Positions 39,974-50,060 of a DNA stretch of 64,000 bases are shown in pieces. The stretch comes from Rathayibacter sp. VKM Ac-2879 (GTDB taxonomy: Bacteria; Actinomycetota; Actinomycetes; Actinomycetales; Microbacteriaceae), in the NCBI RefSeq assembly GCF_015351245.1, contig NZ_JADKSO010000001.1, positions 806,001 through 870,000 of the forward strand, in the 5' to 3' direction. The notes beneath the pieces were generated by a model. That model was not told where the DNA came from. It was given only the letters and a program-made list of their open reading frames with translations, and searched no databases. Numbering within the stretch: position 1 is the first letter of the stretch; every line of letters begins with the position of its first letter. The position numbers were made by a program, and so were the translations under genes.

Positions 39974-40688
39974 CGCCGACGAGCCGATCGGGGGCGCGAT
40001 CCCCGAGCCGATCGAGGCCGCTGCCGAGCCTGGCATCGATCCGGAAGAGACGGAAAGGCCGGATGGCGAGCCTTTGGCGGCCGGGCGCCCCGAAACGTCC
40101 GACCCCGAGCCGAGCTTCGAGCTCGACGCGGTGCTCGCGGCGTCCGAAGATCGGGCGCGGGCGGCGCTCGCGGAGATCACGCCTGTCGAGACGATCGGCG
40201 AGTTCGTCGGCGCCCTCGCCCAGGGGCAGCACGTGGCGTCGTTGCAGTTCGCCAATCGGATGCGGGGCTATCCCGGCTGGCTGTGGACGGCCACCCTCTC
40301 GAGGATCGACGAGTCCGAAGACGTGACCGTGCTCGAGGTCGAGCTGCTCCCGGGCGAAGGCTCTGTGCTCGCGCCGGACTGGGTGCCCTGGTCGGTGCGG
40401 CTCGCGGACTACCGTGCCGCACAGGACGACGGCGACGAGGACGACGACGCGATCGACGAGGACGACGACGATGCGGTCGACGAAGACGCGGTCGACGAGC
40501 TTGGCGACGAGCCCGACGACGAGGACGAGCCCGAGGACGAGCCCGAGGACGAGTTCGAGGACGACTCGGGCGACGAGGGTTCGGACGAGGACGAGTCGGA
40601 CGAGCTCGACGACCCGGAGGATGACGAGTCCGACGACGAGCCGGCGCGCACCGCGCCTCCTCGCCGCGCACGACGCCGCCGACGCTGA
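39966..40688 (+). CDS. DUF3027-family protein with acidic tail
   Basis: 240 residues. A folded middle (about 55-150) includes GEFVGALAQGQHVASLQFANRM and GYPGWLWTATLSRI, the DUF3027 core. The last 90 residues are almost wholly Asp/Glu with a basic end (RRARRRRR). The acidic run is low-complexity at DNA level as well. Linked to cspB by an 8-bp overlap, a conserved actinobacterial arrangement. Function unknown. Confidence 0.82.
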   Translation: MPDADEPIGGAIPEPIEAAAEPGIDPEETERPDGEPLAAGRPETSDPEPSFELDAVLAASEDRARAALAEITPVETIGEFVGALAQGQHVASLQFANRMRGYPGWLWTATLSRIDESEDVTVLEVELLPGEGSVLAPDWVPWSVRLADYRAAQDDGDEDDDAIDEDDDDAVDEDAVDELGDEPDDEDEPEDEPEDEFEDDSGDEGSDEDESDELDDPEDDESDDEPARTAPPRRARRRRR

Positions 40689-40708
40689 CACGCGAGGGCG
40701 ACGACCCT

Positions 40709-40936
40709 CTACTTGCGGTTGCGGCTGTAAAAGAGGCCGATCGTGCCGAGCACGAGCCCGATGACGACGGTCGAGAGCACGACCGACGGCACCTCGACTC
40801 CCGTCGTCGTTGCCACGAGGGCGATGACGAGGGCGAGCGCCCACGCGATGCAGCCGACCAAGAGAGCGGCCGCATCGTCGCTCGGAAAGGGCGGCGGGCT
40901 CGGCCGCCGCTCGTCCTCGTTCAGCCAGAGCCGCAC
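40709..40936 (-). CDS. DUF2530-family small membrane protein
   Basis: 75 residues from GTG (VRLWLNEDERRPSPPP), two membrane helices (about 24-43 and 48-68) and a basic end SRNRK. Layout and position after serC fit DUF2530. A longer start inside serC is possible but unlikely. It starts 8 bp after the serC stop. Confidence 0.7.
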   Translation of the reverse strand: MRLWLNEDERRPSPPPFPSDDAAALLVGCIAWALALVIALVATTTGVEVPSVVLSTVVIGLVLGTIGLFYSRNRK

Positions 40937-40944
40937 GGGGGATC

Positions 40945-42066
<1,122 letters not shown>

Positions 42067-42189
42067 TTAATACTAGGGTTCCCGGCCCGCACACTCCTCC
42101 GAGCATCGGAGGTCCTGCCTCGTGCCGTAGCGCCGGTGCTGCGGCATGACCCCCAGTAAAGTGAAGCGCGCCGAGATGGGAAGGCTGAG

Positions 42190-42882
42190 ATGACGGATCT
42201 GATCGACACCACCGAGATGTACCTGCGCACGATCCTGGAGCTCGAGGAGGAGAACATCATCCCCCTCCGGGCGCGCATCTCGGAGCGGCTCAGTCATTCC
42301 GGCCCCACCGTCTCGCAAACCGTGGGGCGCATGGAGCGCGACGGGCTCGTCGTCGTCTCCGGCGATCGCCATCTGGAGCTGACCACGGAGGGCAGACGCA
42401 AGGCGATCCACGTGATGCGCAAGCACCGCCTCGCCGAGCGGCTTCTCTACGACGTCATCAAGCTCGACTGGGAGTTCGTGCACGAGGAAGCGTGCCGCTG
42501 GGAGCATGTGATGAGCGAGCAGGTGGAGCGCCGCCTCCTCGAGATGCTCGACCACCCCACGGAGTCGCCCTACGGCAACCCGATTCCCGGCCTCGACGAG
42601 CTGGGCGATAGCCCGGCGTCGCGCTTCGCGGACGGGGTGATCAGCTTGCCGCGCTTCGTGGCGGGCTCGACAGTGCCGCGACGGGGAGTCGTGCGCCGTC
42701 TGGGTGAGCCTGCGCAGGTCGATCCCGAGCTGCTCCTTCAGCTCAAGCAGGCCGGCGTCGTCCCCGGCGCAGAGGGCGAGTTCTCGGCGCTCAATGGTTA
42801 CGTGCTCGTCCGCATCGACGGCGTGGAGGCGGGCATCGAGCTGCCGACCGAGGTCGCTGCGCACATCTTCCTCGTGGTGTGA
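42190..42882 (+). CDS. ideR: Iron-dependent repressor IdeR (DtxR family)
   Basis: 230 residues. N-terminal winged helix with IDTTEMYLRTILELEEE and SGPTVSQTVGRMERDGL; metal-binding and dimer domain with HRLAERLLYDVI and EEACRWEHVMSEQVE (the Cys/Glu/His ligands of DtxR/IdeR); C-terminal SH3-like domain. It represses iron-uptake genes when Fe2+ is bound. Similarity to mycobacterial IdeR is strong throughout, and the full length argues against the shorter MntR type. Confidence 0.92.
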   Translation: MTDLIDTTEMYLRTILELEEENIIPLRARISERLSHSGPTVSQTVGRMERDGLVVVSGDRHLELTTEGRRKAIHVMRKHRLAERLLYDVIKLDWEFVHEEACRWEHVMSEQVERRLLEMLDHPTESPYGNPIPGLDELGDSPASRFADGVISLPRFVAGSTVPRRGVVRRLGEPAQVDPELLLQLKQAGVVPGAEGEFSALNGYVLVRIDGVEAGIELPTEVAAHIFLVV

Positions 42883-42954
42883 GGTGGCGTGAGCCCGCGC
42901 TCATAGCGCCTCCCGGTGACGGGGAGACGTGCGTGGGATCACTTCTGCATCTCG

Positions 42955-43110
42955 AAATGGTGACAAATCGGTAACGGTCGCTTACGCTCTGTGAAGCCCT
43001 GCAGCCGATCCTCGGCCGTCGGGCGCGGAGTCCGACGCCCCCACGCCCGTCTCGGACACCGTGGACACCGATGCTTTGCGCATAAGACGGGACAGCTACC
43101 TGGGCTGATG
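42955..43110 (+). promoter_or_regulatory. Possible cyclic-di-AMP (ydaO-type) riboswitch in the NlpC/P60 leader
   Basis: About 250 nt of leader precede the hydrolase gene. Near its end the run GACGGGACAGCTACCTGG resembles the conserved 3' portion of ydaO riboswitches (CCGTCAGCTAACCT-type). Short GC-rich stems such as GTCGGGCGCGGAGTCCGAC lie upstream. In actinobacteria this riboswitch is commonly found before NlpC/P60 and Rpf wall-hydrolase genes. I matched only part of the consensus by eye. Confidence 0.45.
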
Positions 43111-43131
43111 GGACGTCGGAGGTACCGCCCC

Positions 43132-44064
43132 TTGCCCCACAACGATTCGACTTCCCCGAACGACTCGACCGGTTCCCCCACCCGGTTCCGCTCCACCCAC
43201 CTCGACGGTTCCTTCGAAGGTCGGCCGCCGGTGATCCGCGCTCGGATCCACGGCGACGCCCCCGTCTCGCGTCGTGCCGTCCCGAAGGCACCTGCCCGTC
43301 GCGTCGACGTCACCGACTTCGTGCCCTCACCGGCTGGCACGCCGCGCAAGCGCCGCGGCCGCATCGTGGGCAAGATGGCGATCGTCGGCTTCGCCGGCGC
43401 TCTCGTCGCCACGATGGCCCTCCCCGCGTATGCGTTCTCGCCCGGCAGCCAGGACGACGGGCTCTTCGCCGCCTCCCGTGCCGATCTCCTCCGGCAGGGT
43501 CAGGCGCAGAGCGTCGCCGTCGCAGGAGGAGTCGTGCAGGCCGCGATCGCCCGCGACGGCTTCTCGGCGGAGGCGGCTCCGGCGCCCGAGCCGGTCGCCG
43601 CGGTCGCAGAGCCGGTCGCCGACACGAGCACGGTCGAGGAGGCGCGCGCCGCGACGGCCGAGCAGTTCACGTCCTACTCCGGCGCCTCCGCGAGCCAGAT
43701 CGCCGCCGCCGCCCCGACCACGGGGTACAGCCTCTCGGCCGTGTACAACACGGCGCTGCAGTACCAGGGCGTGCCGTACGTCTTCGGCGGAGCCGACCCG
43801 AGCGGCTTTGACTGCTCCGGCTTCGTCATGTACGTGTTCGCGCAGTACGGCATCTCGATGCCGCACTCGGCCGCAGGCCAGGGCGCGATGGGGACGCCCG
43901 TCTCACTCGCGGACGCGCAGCCGGGCGACCTCGTCATCATGGACGGGCATGACGGCTTCTATGCGGGCAACGGTTCTATCCTCCACGCACCGTATGAGGG
44001 CGCGAGCGTGCGAGTGCAGCCGCTGTGGACCCCGGACTACACGATCGTGCGTATCCCCGGCTGA
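43132..44064 (+). CDS. NlpC/P60 peptidoglycan endopeptidase
   Basis: 310 residues from TTG 43132, chosen because CGGAGG ends 9 nt upstream. A polar N-terminus of about 75 residues, a membrane or signal helix (MAIVGFAGALVATMALPAYA), a linker with Ala/Glu repeats, then the NlpC/P60 domain: catalytic Cys in GFDCSGFVMYVF, His in MDGHDGFYAGNG, and a third polar residue in ILHAP. It is expected to cut peptide stems in the wall. The long cytoplasmic lead before the helix is unusual for a plain signal peptide. Confidence 0.87.
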   Translation: MPHNDSTSPNDSTGSPTRFRSTHLDGSFEGRPPVIRARIHGDAPVSRRAVPKAPARRVDVTDFVPSPAGTPRKRRGRIVGKMAIVGFAGALVATMALPAYAFSPGSQDDGLFAASRADLLRQGQAQSVAVAGGVVQAAIARDGFSAEAAPAPEPVAAVAEPVADTSTVEEARAATAEQFTSYSGASASQIAAAAPTTGYSLSAVYNTALQYQGVPYVFGGADPSGFDCSGFVMYVFAQYGISMPHSAAGQGAMGTPVSLADAQPGDLVIMDGHDGFYAGNGSILHAPYEGASVRVQPLWTPDYTIVRIPG

Positions 44065-44092
44065 GCCGTCCGCCGCTGCCCCAAGGTGGTGA

Positions 44093-44128
44093 GGAGCCCG
44101 CACCCCGAGTCTCGGGGGAGCGGGCTCT
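44093..44128 (+). terminator. Terminator after the NlpC/P60 gene
   Basis: AGCCCGC / GCGGGCT outer stem with an inner CCCCGAG/CTCGGGG stem, followed by CTTCG, starting 29 bp after the stop. Confidence 0.7.
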
Positions 44129-44470
44129 TCGCGCTCTCGGGCGCCATGCCTCCCCGCCGGCTCTGTGTGAACTGCGGATGACGATTTCGGCCGATTCTCT
44201 GGTGATCTGAGCCCGAAGGGTTAATCTGAACCTCAGTCCGCCCGCGTGGCGAGCGGAGCGATTCGTCGAGGGACGGAGTGCCGGGATGGCCGAGCGGAAC
44301 GGGCGCCACTGCGTGGGGCTGCGTTCCCGCGCGCGGCGGACCGACTCGAGACGCGCGAGGATCCTCTCCGCCGCTGTGCACTCCTCCGACACGCGGATAC
44401 GTCACCACGTCATCACGCGGCGTTGCGCCGTGGCCTCGAAGGGCGCCGTCATTCCGACGGCGCCCTTCTT
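44129..44470 (+). other. Non-coding interval ending in its own terminator
   Basis: No credible protein lies between the NlpC terminator and the HNH gene. The interval ends in a strong hairpin (GAAGGGCGCCGTC 44438-44450 paired with 44456-44468, then TTCTTCG), and a -10-like TTAATCT lies near 44221. A small RNA of about 230 nt is possible. No known RNA family was recognised. Confidence 0.4.
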
Positions 44471-44521
44471 CGTGGTCGCGACGCCTTCGTGTGGCGGCGT
44501 GCCCCAGCACGGAGGTTCCTG

Positions 44522-45019
44522 ATGCGTACTCTGGTTCTCAACGCCGGCTATGAACCGCTCGCGGTCGTGTCGTTCAAGCGGGCGCTGGTCCTGCTGATGA
44601 CCGAGAAGGCGACGGTCATCGCCGCCGACGACGAGAATCCGGTGCACGGCGCGACCGGCGACTACGTCCGTCCGTCGGTCATCGTGCTCACGCGGTACGT
44701 GCGGATCCCGAACGGGCGGAAGGTCCCGGTGTCGCGCCGTGGGGTGTTACGGCGCGACAATCACCGCTGCGGCTACTGCGGGCAGCATGCGAACACCATC
44801 GATCACATCCAGCCGAAGTCGCGCGGCGGCCGTGACACCTGGGAGAACCTCGTCGCCTGCTGCCAGCGCTGCAATAACGTCAAGAGCGACCGAACCCCGC
44901 TCGAGATGGGTTGGAGACTGCGCACGGTGCCGCGGATGCCGCGGGCCGGATCCTGGCTTGTACGGGGAGCGGAGCGCACGCAGCCTGAGTGGGACGGGTA
45001 CCTCGCGCCGGCCGCCTGA
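44522..45019 (+). CDS. HNH endonuclease-domain protein
   Basis: 165 residues. The N-terminal half (RTLVLNAGYEPLAVVSFKRAL) is a conserved actinobacterial region; the C-terminal half is an HNH zinc nuclease with CGYCG, IDHIQPKSRGG, N and CQRCNNVKSD. It is found as a single chromosomal gene across actinobacteria, so it is not obviously a mobile or defence nuclease. ATG 44522 directly follows GGAGGTTCCTG. Confidence 0.88.
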   Translation: MRTLVLNAGYEPLAVVSFKRALVLLMTEKATVIAADDENPVHGATGDYVRPSVIVLTRYVRIPNGRKVPVSRRGVLRRDNHRCGYCGQHANTIDHIQPKSRGGRDTWENLVACCQRCNNVKSDRTPLEMGWRLRTVPRMPRAGSWLVRGAERTQPEWDGYLAPAA

Positions 45020-45031
45020 CAGTGCTTGCCG

Positions 45032-45056
45032 CGAGACGCCTCTCGAGTGCGTCTCG
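45032..45056. terminator. Bidirectional terminator between the HNH gene and phosphoketolase
   Basis: CGAGACGC and GCGTCTCG around a 9-nt loop, between converging genes. Confidence 0.6.
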
Positions 45057-45088
45057 GTCACCGGATCGCGTGCCTCAGCGGGGAGGAG

Positions 45089-47557
45089 TCACTCGTTGTC
45101 GTTGCCGGTGCTGTCACTGGCATTGCCGGAGCGCGCGCCGCTCCAACTCCAGTTCGCCACGTCGGGGATGTCCTCACCATGCTCACGCGTGTACTCGCGG
45201 GCGCGGATGCGTGCGTCCTGCATCTCTTGCCGCACCCCCGCCGCGCGGGCACCGAGGCCAGGGGTTCGATCGATCACGTCGATCACGAGCGAGTAGCGGT
45301 CGAGCTCGTTGAGCATCACCATGTCGAAAGGAGTGGTCGTCGTCCCGTTCTCCCTGTAACCGTGCACGTGCAGCTTGCCGTGTCCGCTGCGCTTGTAGGT
45401 GAGGCGGTGGATCAGCCACGGATAGCCGTGATAGGCGAAGACGATCGGCCGGTCGGGGGTGAAGATCGCGTCGAACTCCCGATCGGACAGGCCGTGTGGA
45501 TGCTCCGACTCGGACATCAGCCGCATCAGGTCGACGACATTGACGGTGCGGATGGCGAGCTCCGGGAGCGCCTCGCGCAGGATGCTCACCGCCGCGAGCG
45601 TCTCGAGGGTCGGCACGTCACCCGCGCAGGCGAGGACGACATCTGGCGACTCGCCCCTGCGCTCAGTGCTCGCCCACTCCAGGATGCCGAGGCCGCGCGT
45701 GCAGTGGGCGATAGCCTCCGGCATGGAGAGCCACTGTGGGGAGGGCTGCTTGCCCGCGACCACGACATTGACGTAGTCGACGCTGCGCAAGCAGTGGTCG
45801 TAGGTCGAGAGCAGCGTGTTCGCGTCGAAGGGCAGGTAGACGCGGACCACCTCGGGCTTCTTGTTGAGGACGTGGTCGATGAAACCGGGATCCTGATGGC
45901 TGAAGCCGTTGTGATCCTGGCGCCAGACGTGGCTCGAGAGCAGGTAGTTGAGGCTCGCGATCGGACGACGCCACTCGATGTCACGTGAGCCGTCGAGCCA
46001 CTTGGCGTGCTGGTTGAACATCGAGTCGATGATGTGGATGAACGCCTCATAGCAGGTGAAGATTCCGTGGCGGCCCGTGAGGAGGTACCCCTCGAGCCAG
46101 CCCTGGCACTGGTGCTCCGAGAGCATTTCCATCACGCGTCCTGCGTGGGCGAGGTGGTCGTCGAGCGGGCTCACCTCCGCGTTCCACTGCTTGTCGGTCG
46201 CGGAGTAGAGGGATTGCAGGCGATTGCTCGCGACCTCGTCGGGGCCGAAGAGGCGGAAGGTGCTCGGATTGGCCCGGATGACGTCCGCGAGCCAGTCGCC
46301 GAGCACCTTCGTCGCCTCCGCGACCGAGCCACCCGGCTGCGCGACCTCGACTCCGTAGCGGCGGAAGTCGGGGAGGTCGAGAGTCTGACGCAGCAGCCCA
46401 CCGTTCGCGTGCGGCGTGGCGCTCATCCGCAATGCGCCCTCGGGAGCGAGGGAGCGCACGCGATCCGCGACTCCGCCGCTCTCGGTGAAAAGCTCCTCGG
46501 GCCGGTAGGACCGCAGCCACTCCTCCAGGAGGCGGGTGTGCGCCTCCGTGTCGCGCGCGTTGGGCAGCGGGACCTGATGGGCGCGGTAGGTGCCCTCCAC
46601 GTGGACGCCATCGATCTCGGCCGGGCACGTCCAGCCTTTCGGGGTCTTGAGGACGATCATCGGCCAAGCGGGACGACTGAGATCACCCTCGGCCGCGCGC
46701 TGCTTGATCGCGGCGATGCGGTCGAGGACCGTGTCGAGGACGTCGGCGAAGCGCTCGTGCACGCGCATCGGATCTTCGCCGTCGAAGCCGCCCTCGACGA
46801 AGAAGGGCTCGTGGCCGTAGCCGCGGAGGAGGCTCTCGAGCTCGTGCTGCGGGATGCGCGCCAGGACCGTCGGGTTGGCGATCTTGTAGCCGTTGAGGTG
46901 GAGGATCGGCAGGACGACGCCGTCGGTCGCGGGATTCACGAACTTGTTCGAGTGCCAGCTGGTGGCGAGCGGTCCGGTCTCGGCCTCGCCGTCGCCGACA
47001 ACCGCGGCCACGAGCAGATCGGGGTTGTCGAATGCCGCTCCGTAGGCGTGGCTCAGCGCGTAGCCGAGCTCGCCGCCCTCGTGGATGCTGCCCGGAGTCT
47101 CGGGGGCGGCATGGCTGGGGATGCCTCCCGGGAAGCTGAACTGGCGGAACAGGCGGCGCAGCCCCTCCTCCGACTCGTCGATGTGGGAGTAGATCTCGCT
47201 GTAGGTGCCGTCGAGGTAGGCGTTGGCGACCATGCCGGGGCCGCCGTGGCCGGGCCCGGTGACGTAGAGGGTGGGCTGATGGCGCTCGCGGATCGTCCGG
47301 TTGAGGTGCGCGTAGATGAGGTTCAGCCCGGGAGTGGTGCCCCAGTGCCCGAGCAGCCGAGGCTTGATGTCGTCGCGGCTCAACGGGGTCGTGAGCAGCG
47401 GGTTGGCCAGCAGGTAGATCTGCCCGACCGCGAGGTAGTTGGCGGCGCGCCACCACGCATCGACGGTGTCGAGCGTGTCCCGGGTGAGTGCGGCATCCGC
47501 CGGCCGGGGGAGCCAGACGTGCTCGGGAGCGGGACGGAGCGAAGACGAGGAGGCCAT
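45089..47557 (-). CDS. xfp: Phosphoketolase (xylulose-5-P/fructose-6-P)
   Basis: 822 residues, full length for the family. [15 protein letters not shown] and [19 protein letters not shown] are thiamine-diphosphate-binding motifs; [19 protein letters not shown] is the phosphoketolase signature. It splits xylulose-5-phosphate or fructose-6-phosphate to acetyl phosphate and an aldose phosphate. No acetate kinase gene lies beside it in the window. The gene ends next to the accessory region that begins at tRNA-Arg. Confidence 0.96.
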   Translation of the reverse strand: MASSSSLRPAPEHVWLPRPADAALTRDTLDTVDAWWRAANYLAVGQIYLLANPLLTTPLSRDDIKPRLLGHWGTTPGLNLIYAHLNRTIRERHQPTLYVTGPGHGGPGMVANAYLDGTYSEIYSHIDESEEGLRRLFRQFSFPGGIPSHAAPETPGSIHEGGELGYALSHAYGAAFDNPDLLVAAVVGDGEAETGPLATSWHSNKFVNPATDGVVLPILHLNGYKIANPTVLARIPQHELESLLRGYGHEPFFVEGGFDGEDPMRVHERFADVLDTVLDRIAAIKQRAAEGDLSRPAWPMIVLKTPKGWTCPAEIDGVHVEGTYRAHQVPLPNARDTEAHTRLLEEWLRSYRPEELFTESGGVADRVRSLAPEGALRMSATPHANGGLLRQTLDLPDFRRYGVEVAQPGGSVAEATKVLGDWLADVIRANPSTFRLFGPDEVASNRLQSLYSATDKQWNAEVSPLDDHLAHAGRVMEMLSEHQCQGWLEGYLLTGRHGIFTCYEAFIHIIDSMFNQHAKWLDGSRDIEWRRPIASLNYLLSSHVWRQDHNGFSHQDPGFIDHVLNKKPEVVRVYLPFDANTLLSTYDHCLRSVDYVNVVVAGKQPSPQWLSMPEAIAHCTRGLGILEWASTERRGESPDVVLACAGDVPTLETLAAVSILREALPELAIRTVNVVDLMRLMSESEHPHGLSDREFDAIFTPDRPIVFAYHGYPWLIHRLTYKRSGHGKLHVHGYRENGTTTTPFDMVMLNELDRYSLVIDVIDRTPGLGARAAGVRQEMQDARIRAREYTREHGEDIPDVANWSWSGARSGNASDSTGNDNE

Positions 47558-47697
47558 ATGCCCACGCTTGCAGGCCGGTGGAGGGGGTGAAAGGGCCTTG
47601 CGGCACGAGCGGGCCGCTGGGCCGGGTGGATGCGGGCGTTCGCCGGTCGCCGCTCAAGCGCGGGCCTCGAGGCCCGGCAGGTAGACTGTCTTGGCCA

Positions 47698-47772
47698 GCC
47701 TCTGTAGCTCAATGGAAGAGCGACTCCGTCCTAAGGAGCAGGTTGGGGGTTCGAGTCCCTCCAGGGGCACCA
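47698..47772 (+). tRNA. tRNA-Arg(CCU), likely attachment site
   Basis: Cloverleaf with acceptor GCCTCTG/CAGGGGC, anticodon loop GTCCTAA (anticodon CCT), T-loop TTCGAGT; discriminator A at 47769 and CCA encoded to 47772. The first base pair of the anticodon stem is an A-C mismatch. Accessory DNA with a serine-integrase fragment begins directly at its 3' end. Confidence 0.92.
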
Positions 47773-49159
47773 AAGTGTCGTTACTAAAACCCTTGCCAGA
47801 GAAAAATGCCGGATCGGCGCCGATCTCGGCCTCCAGGAAGCTGGTGAGGGTCCGAGCACCACTCCTACGAGTGGTGCTTTTTTCGTGTGCGGCGGGCTGC
47901 ACGGCGGACGAGGTGATCGTGGCAAACGGTTCATTCAGTTCTGCGGTGATGGTCCCGTCGGCATGGACGAGAACGCGCGCGAGGAAGACCTGATTCAAGA
48001 GCCGTTTCAGGTGGTCGGGCGCCTCACCGTAGGCGTTGGCGCACTCCTCGGTCACGTCGAGAGCTAGCCGGATGGCGTGCTCGACATCGGCCACGTCCTG
48101 GGTAAGTCTCGTTTCGTCTCGTTCGGCAATCGTCCGCTCTCCGCGGATGCGATCCTGCTCCTTCTTGAACAGGTCGAGGGGGATCGCGTCTGCGTAGTGA
48201 GCTTGAAGAAGACGGAGCTGCTCGCGTTCGAGCCGCTCCCGGTCGGTCCTGATCTGTGCGCGCTGCCGCTCGGCGTCGCCGCGAGTGGCCACGAGCTCGT
48301 CGTGGAACAGTCGCTCGAGGTCTTGTCGGGCTATTCGGTCGAGCCGGAGACTCTTCTTGTACTCCTGGACGATATTCTCCTCCACGACGTGAATAAGGAC
48401 CGCCTTCTGCGTGCAGTCGTTCCGTTTCGCCTGACGTGCTGAGCAGTAGAAGTAGGGGTAGATCTCCCCGGACTTCGACCGCGTCATCTGCACGATCAGG
48501 CGGTTGTGGCAGTTCCCGCAGTACACCGTGCTCTTGAGGTAGTGATCGTGTCGACGTCGGCGCTCGCCGGAGCGGCGCGCTTGCAGTGCGTCCTGCACCT
48601 TGTCCCACGTCTCCTGATCGATCAGGGGCTCGTGCTTGCCTGCGTAGGTCGCTCCGGCGAACGAGACGAGGCCGAGGTAGTACGGGTTGGTCAGAATCTT
48701 GTGGAGATCGGTATCGGTGAGGGCCCGCGAGGGAACTTGCGGGGTCCGACGCGTGGTGAGCCCGCGCTGAGCGAGTTCGAGCGCGAGCTGGGACAGGCTG
48801 ACGTTGGGCTCCGTGTAGCGGTGGAAGGCCCAGGAGATGAGCGGAGCGCGGTCGGCGTCAGGGCGCACCGTGCGGCTCTCACGGCCGTCGCTGTCGAACT
48901 CGCGGACGTTAAGGTATCCGAGAGGTGCCCGTCCGGGTGTTCCGCCCTTCTGAACTTTCTGAGTCATTCCTTTGGTCACCTCGTGAGCGAGGTTGCGCGA
49001 GTAGAACTCGGCAATCGAGGACATGATGCCGTGGAGGAGCGCACCGGACGGGGACTGATCGATGCTCTCCGTGGCAGAGATCAGCGCCACGTTCGCAGCG
49101 GTCAGCTGCTTCATGATCTCGACGTCGTCCTCGCGATTGCGGGCGAGGCGATCGACCTT
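47773..49159 (-). pseudogene. Serine integrase lacking its N-terminal catalytic region
   Basis: Minus-strand frame with the large serine-recombinase plan from the middle of the resolvase domain: DRLARNREDDVEIMKQL, ISATESIDQSPSGALLHGIMSS, the recombinase domain (GTPGRAPLGYLN), the zinc ribbon (YCGNCHNRL to YCSARQAKRNDC) and a coiled-coil region. The first roughly 100 residues with the catalytic serine are absent: homology to the second copy ends at 49159 after CGACCTT. The frame also has no stop at its expected end and reads antisense through tRNA-Arg to 47654. It cannot make an active integrase. Confidence 0.85.
47855..47884 (+). terminator. Intrinsic terminator downstream of tRNA-Arg
   Basis: AGCACCACT / AGTGGTGCT stem with a 6-nt loop and a run of seven T (47878-47884), the best U-tract terminator in the window. 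Confidence 0.85.
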
Positions 49160-49441
49160 CGGCGGTGGATGTTGAGCGTGCTCCTCGTCCTCGCTGTCGG
49201 TGCAGCTCACGTGGCCGTGATGCGACTGAGCGTGGCTCTCTATCCGTCCTGGTCGCTTCCCGAAGATGAGCTGCGGATGCCGACGGTGGCGACGCGGGTG
49301 TCTCGCTTACTCTCGCGGATCAATCAGAAGAGGGCGCGGAGGGTTTTCGTCGATGTCGGCGAAGACCCTCCCGTGTTCTTCACCCCGCCTGGTCTGCAGT
49401 GCTGTTGCGGTTCACGAGTGCTGAGCGCGGTGTGGCGCTGG
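49160..49441. other. Junction sequence without a recognised gene
   Basis: Between the integrase break point and the marR stop. The plus strand has an open frame including RINQKRARRVFVDVGEDPPVFF that I cannot assign and that lacks a start with ribosome site. Probably debris from the rearrangement that truncated the integrase. Confidence 0.35.
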
Positions 49442-49951
49442 TTAGTCCAGGTCTTGTCGGGCACTGGAGAAGCGCCGCTCGAGCACGGCGCCGCTTTCTG
49501 TTCCGTCCAGGTAGGTGCGGAGCGCGCTGACGAGTCCGGTCATCTCGCTCGTGGTGAACATCGCCCTCGCACCGTCGTCCATACCTCGGTCGATGGCGCG
49601 GAGGCGAGGGACGAGGGTGGTTCCGTCTGTTGTGAGTTGGAGGGCGACGGCGCGACGGTCGTTAGCGTGGATGGAGCGTTCCACGAGGTCTCGTCTCACG
49701 AGGGTGTCGACGATCCGGCTCGGACTCGCGGTCTCGCAGACGATGAGCTCGCCGAGTTCCTTCAGGGTGATGGGACCGTACTCCGCGAGGACGAGGATGA
49801 TCTCGAACTGGGAGGCGGTCAAGCCGATCTCAGCCAGTTGCCGGTTGAGGGCGCGGTTGCCTTCGCGCTGGGCGGCGAGCACCAGGTAACGCAGCTCGAA
49901 CGGCGCGAGCGACGGCGCCGTGAGGGAGTGCGCTGGTGCTGGTGTGGTCAT
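49442..49951 (-). CDS. MarR-family transcriptional regulator
   Basis: 169 residues. Winged helix with LTASQFEIILVLAEYGPITLKELGELI, then CETASPSRIVDTLVRRDLVERSI and the basic wing NDRRAVALQLT. Second gene after the MMPL exporter (109-bp gap), so probably a ligand-responsive repressor of it. The palindrome at 52296-52321 before the exporter is a plausible operator. The inducing compound is unknown. Confidence 0.87.
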   Translation of the reverse strand: MTTPAPAHSLTAPSLAPFELRYLVLAAQREGNRALNRQLAEIGLTASQFEIILVLAEYGPITLKELGELIVCETASPSRIVDTLVRRDLVERSIHANDRRAVALQLTTDGTTLVPRLRAIDRGMDDGARAMFTTSEMTGLVSALRTYLDGTESGAVLERRFSSARQDLD

Positions 49952-50060
49952 GTGCGATCCAGTCGTGACAGGGGCGGGGACGGACAGCTCCGCCTCATTT
50001 TGGCAGGTTCTCGCCGAGGGGCCAGCTTTCCTTTCGGCGGGCCCCGGAGTTGGCTGAAGG

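Noticed and set aside
40430..40640. Tandem repeat in the DUF3027 gene
   Set aside because: It is codon-level low complexity from an Asp/Glu tail, not a unit repeat or CRISPR-like array.
44283..44345. tRNA-Ser/Leu-like start (GGGATGGCCGAGCGG)
   Set aside because: No matching acceptor stem, anticodon arm or T-loop follows.
46007..47590. 527-residue plus-strand open frame opposite phosphoketolase
   Set aside because: Antisense of a conserved enzyme; no start signal or family motif.
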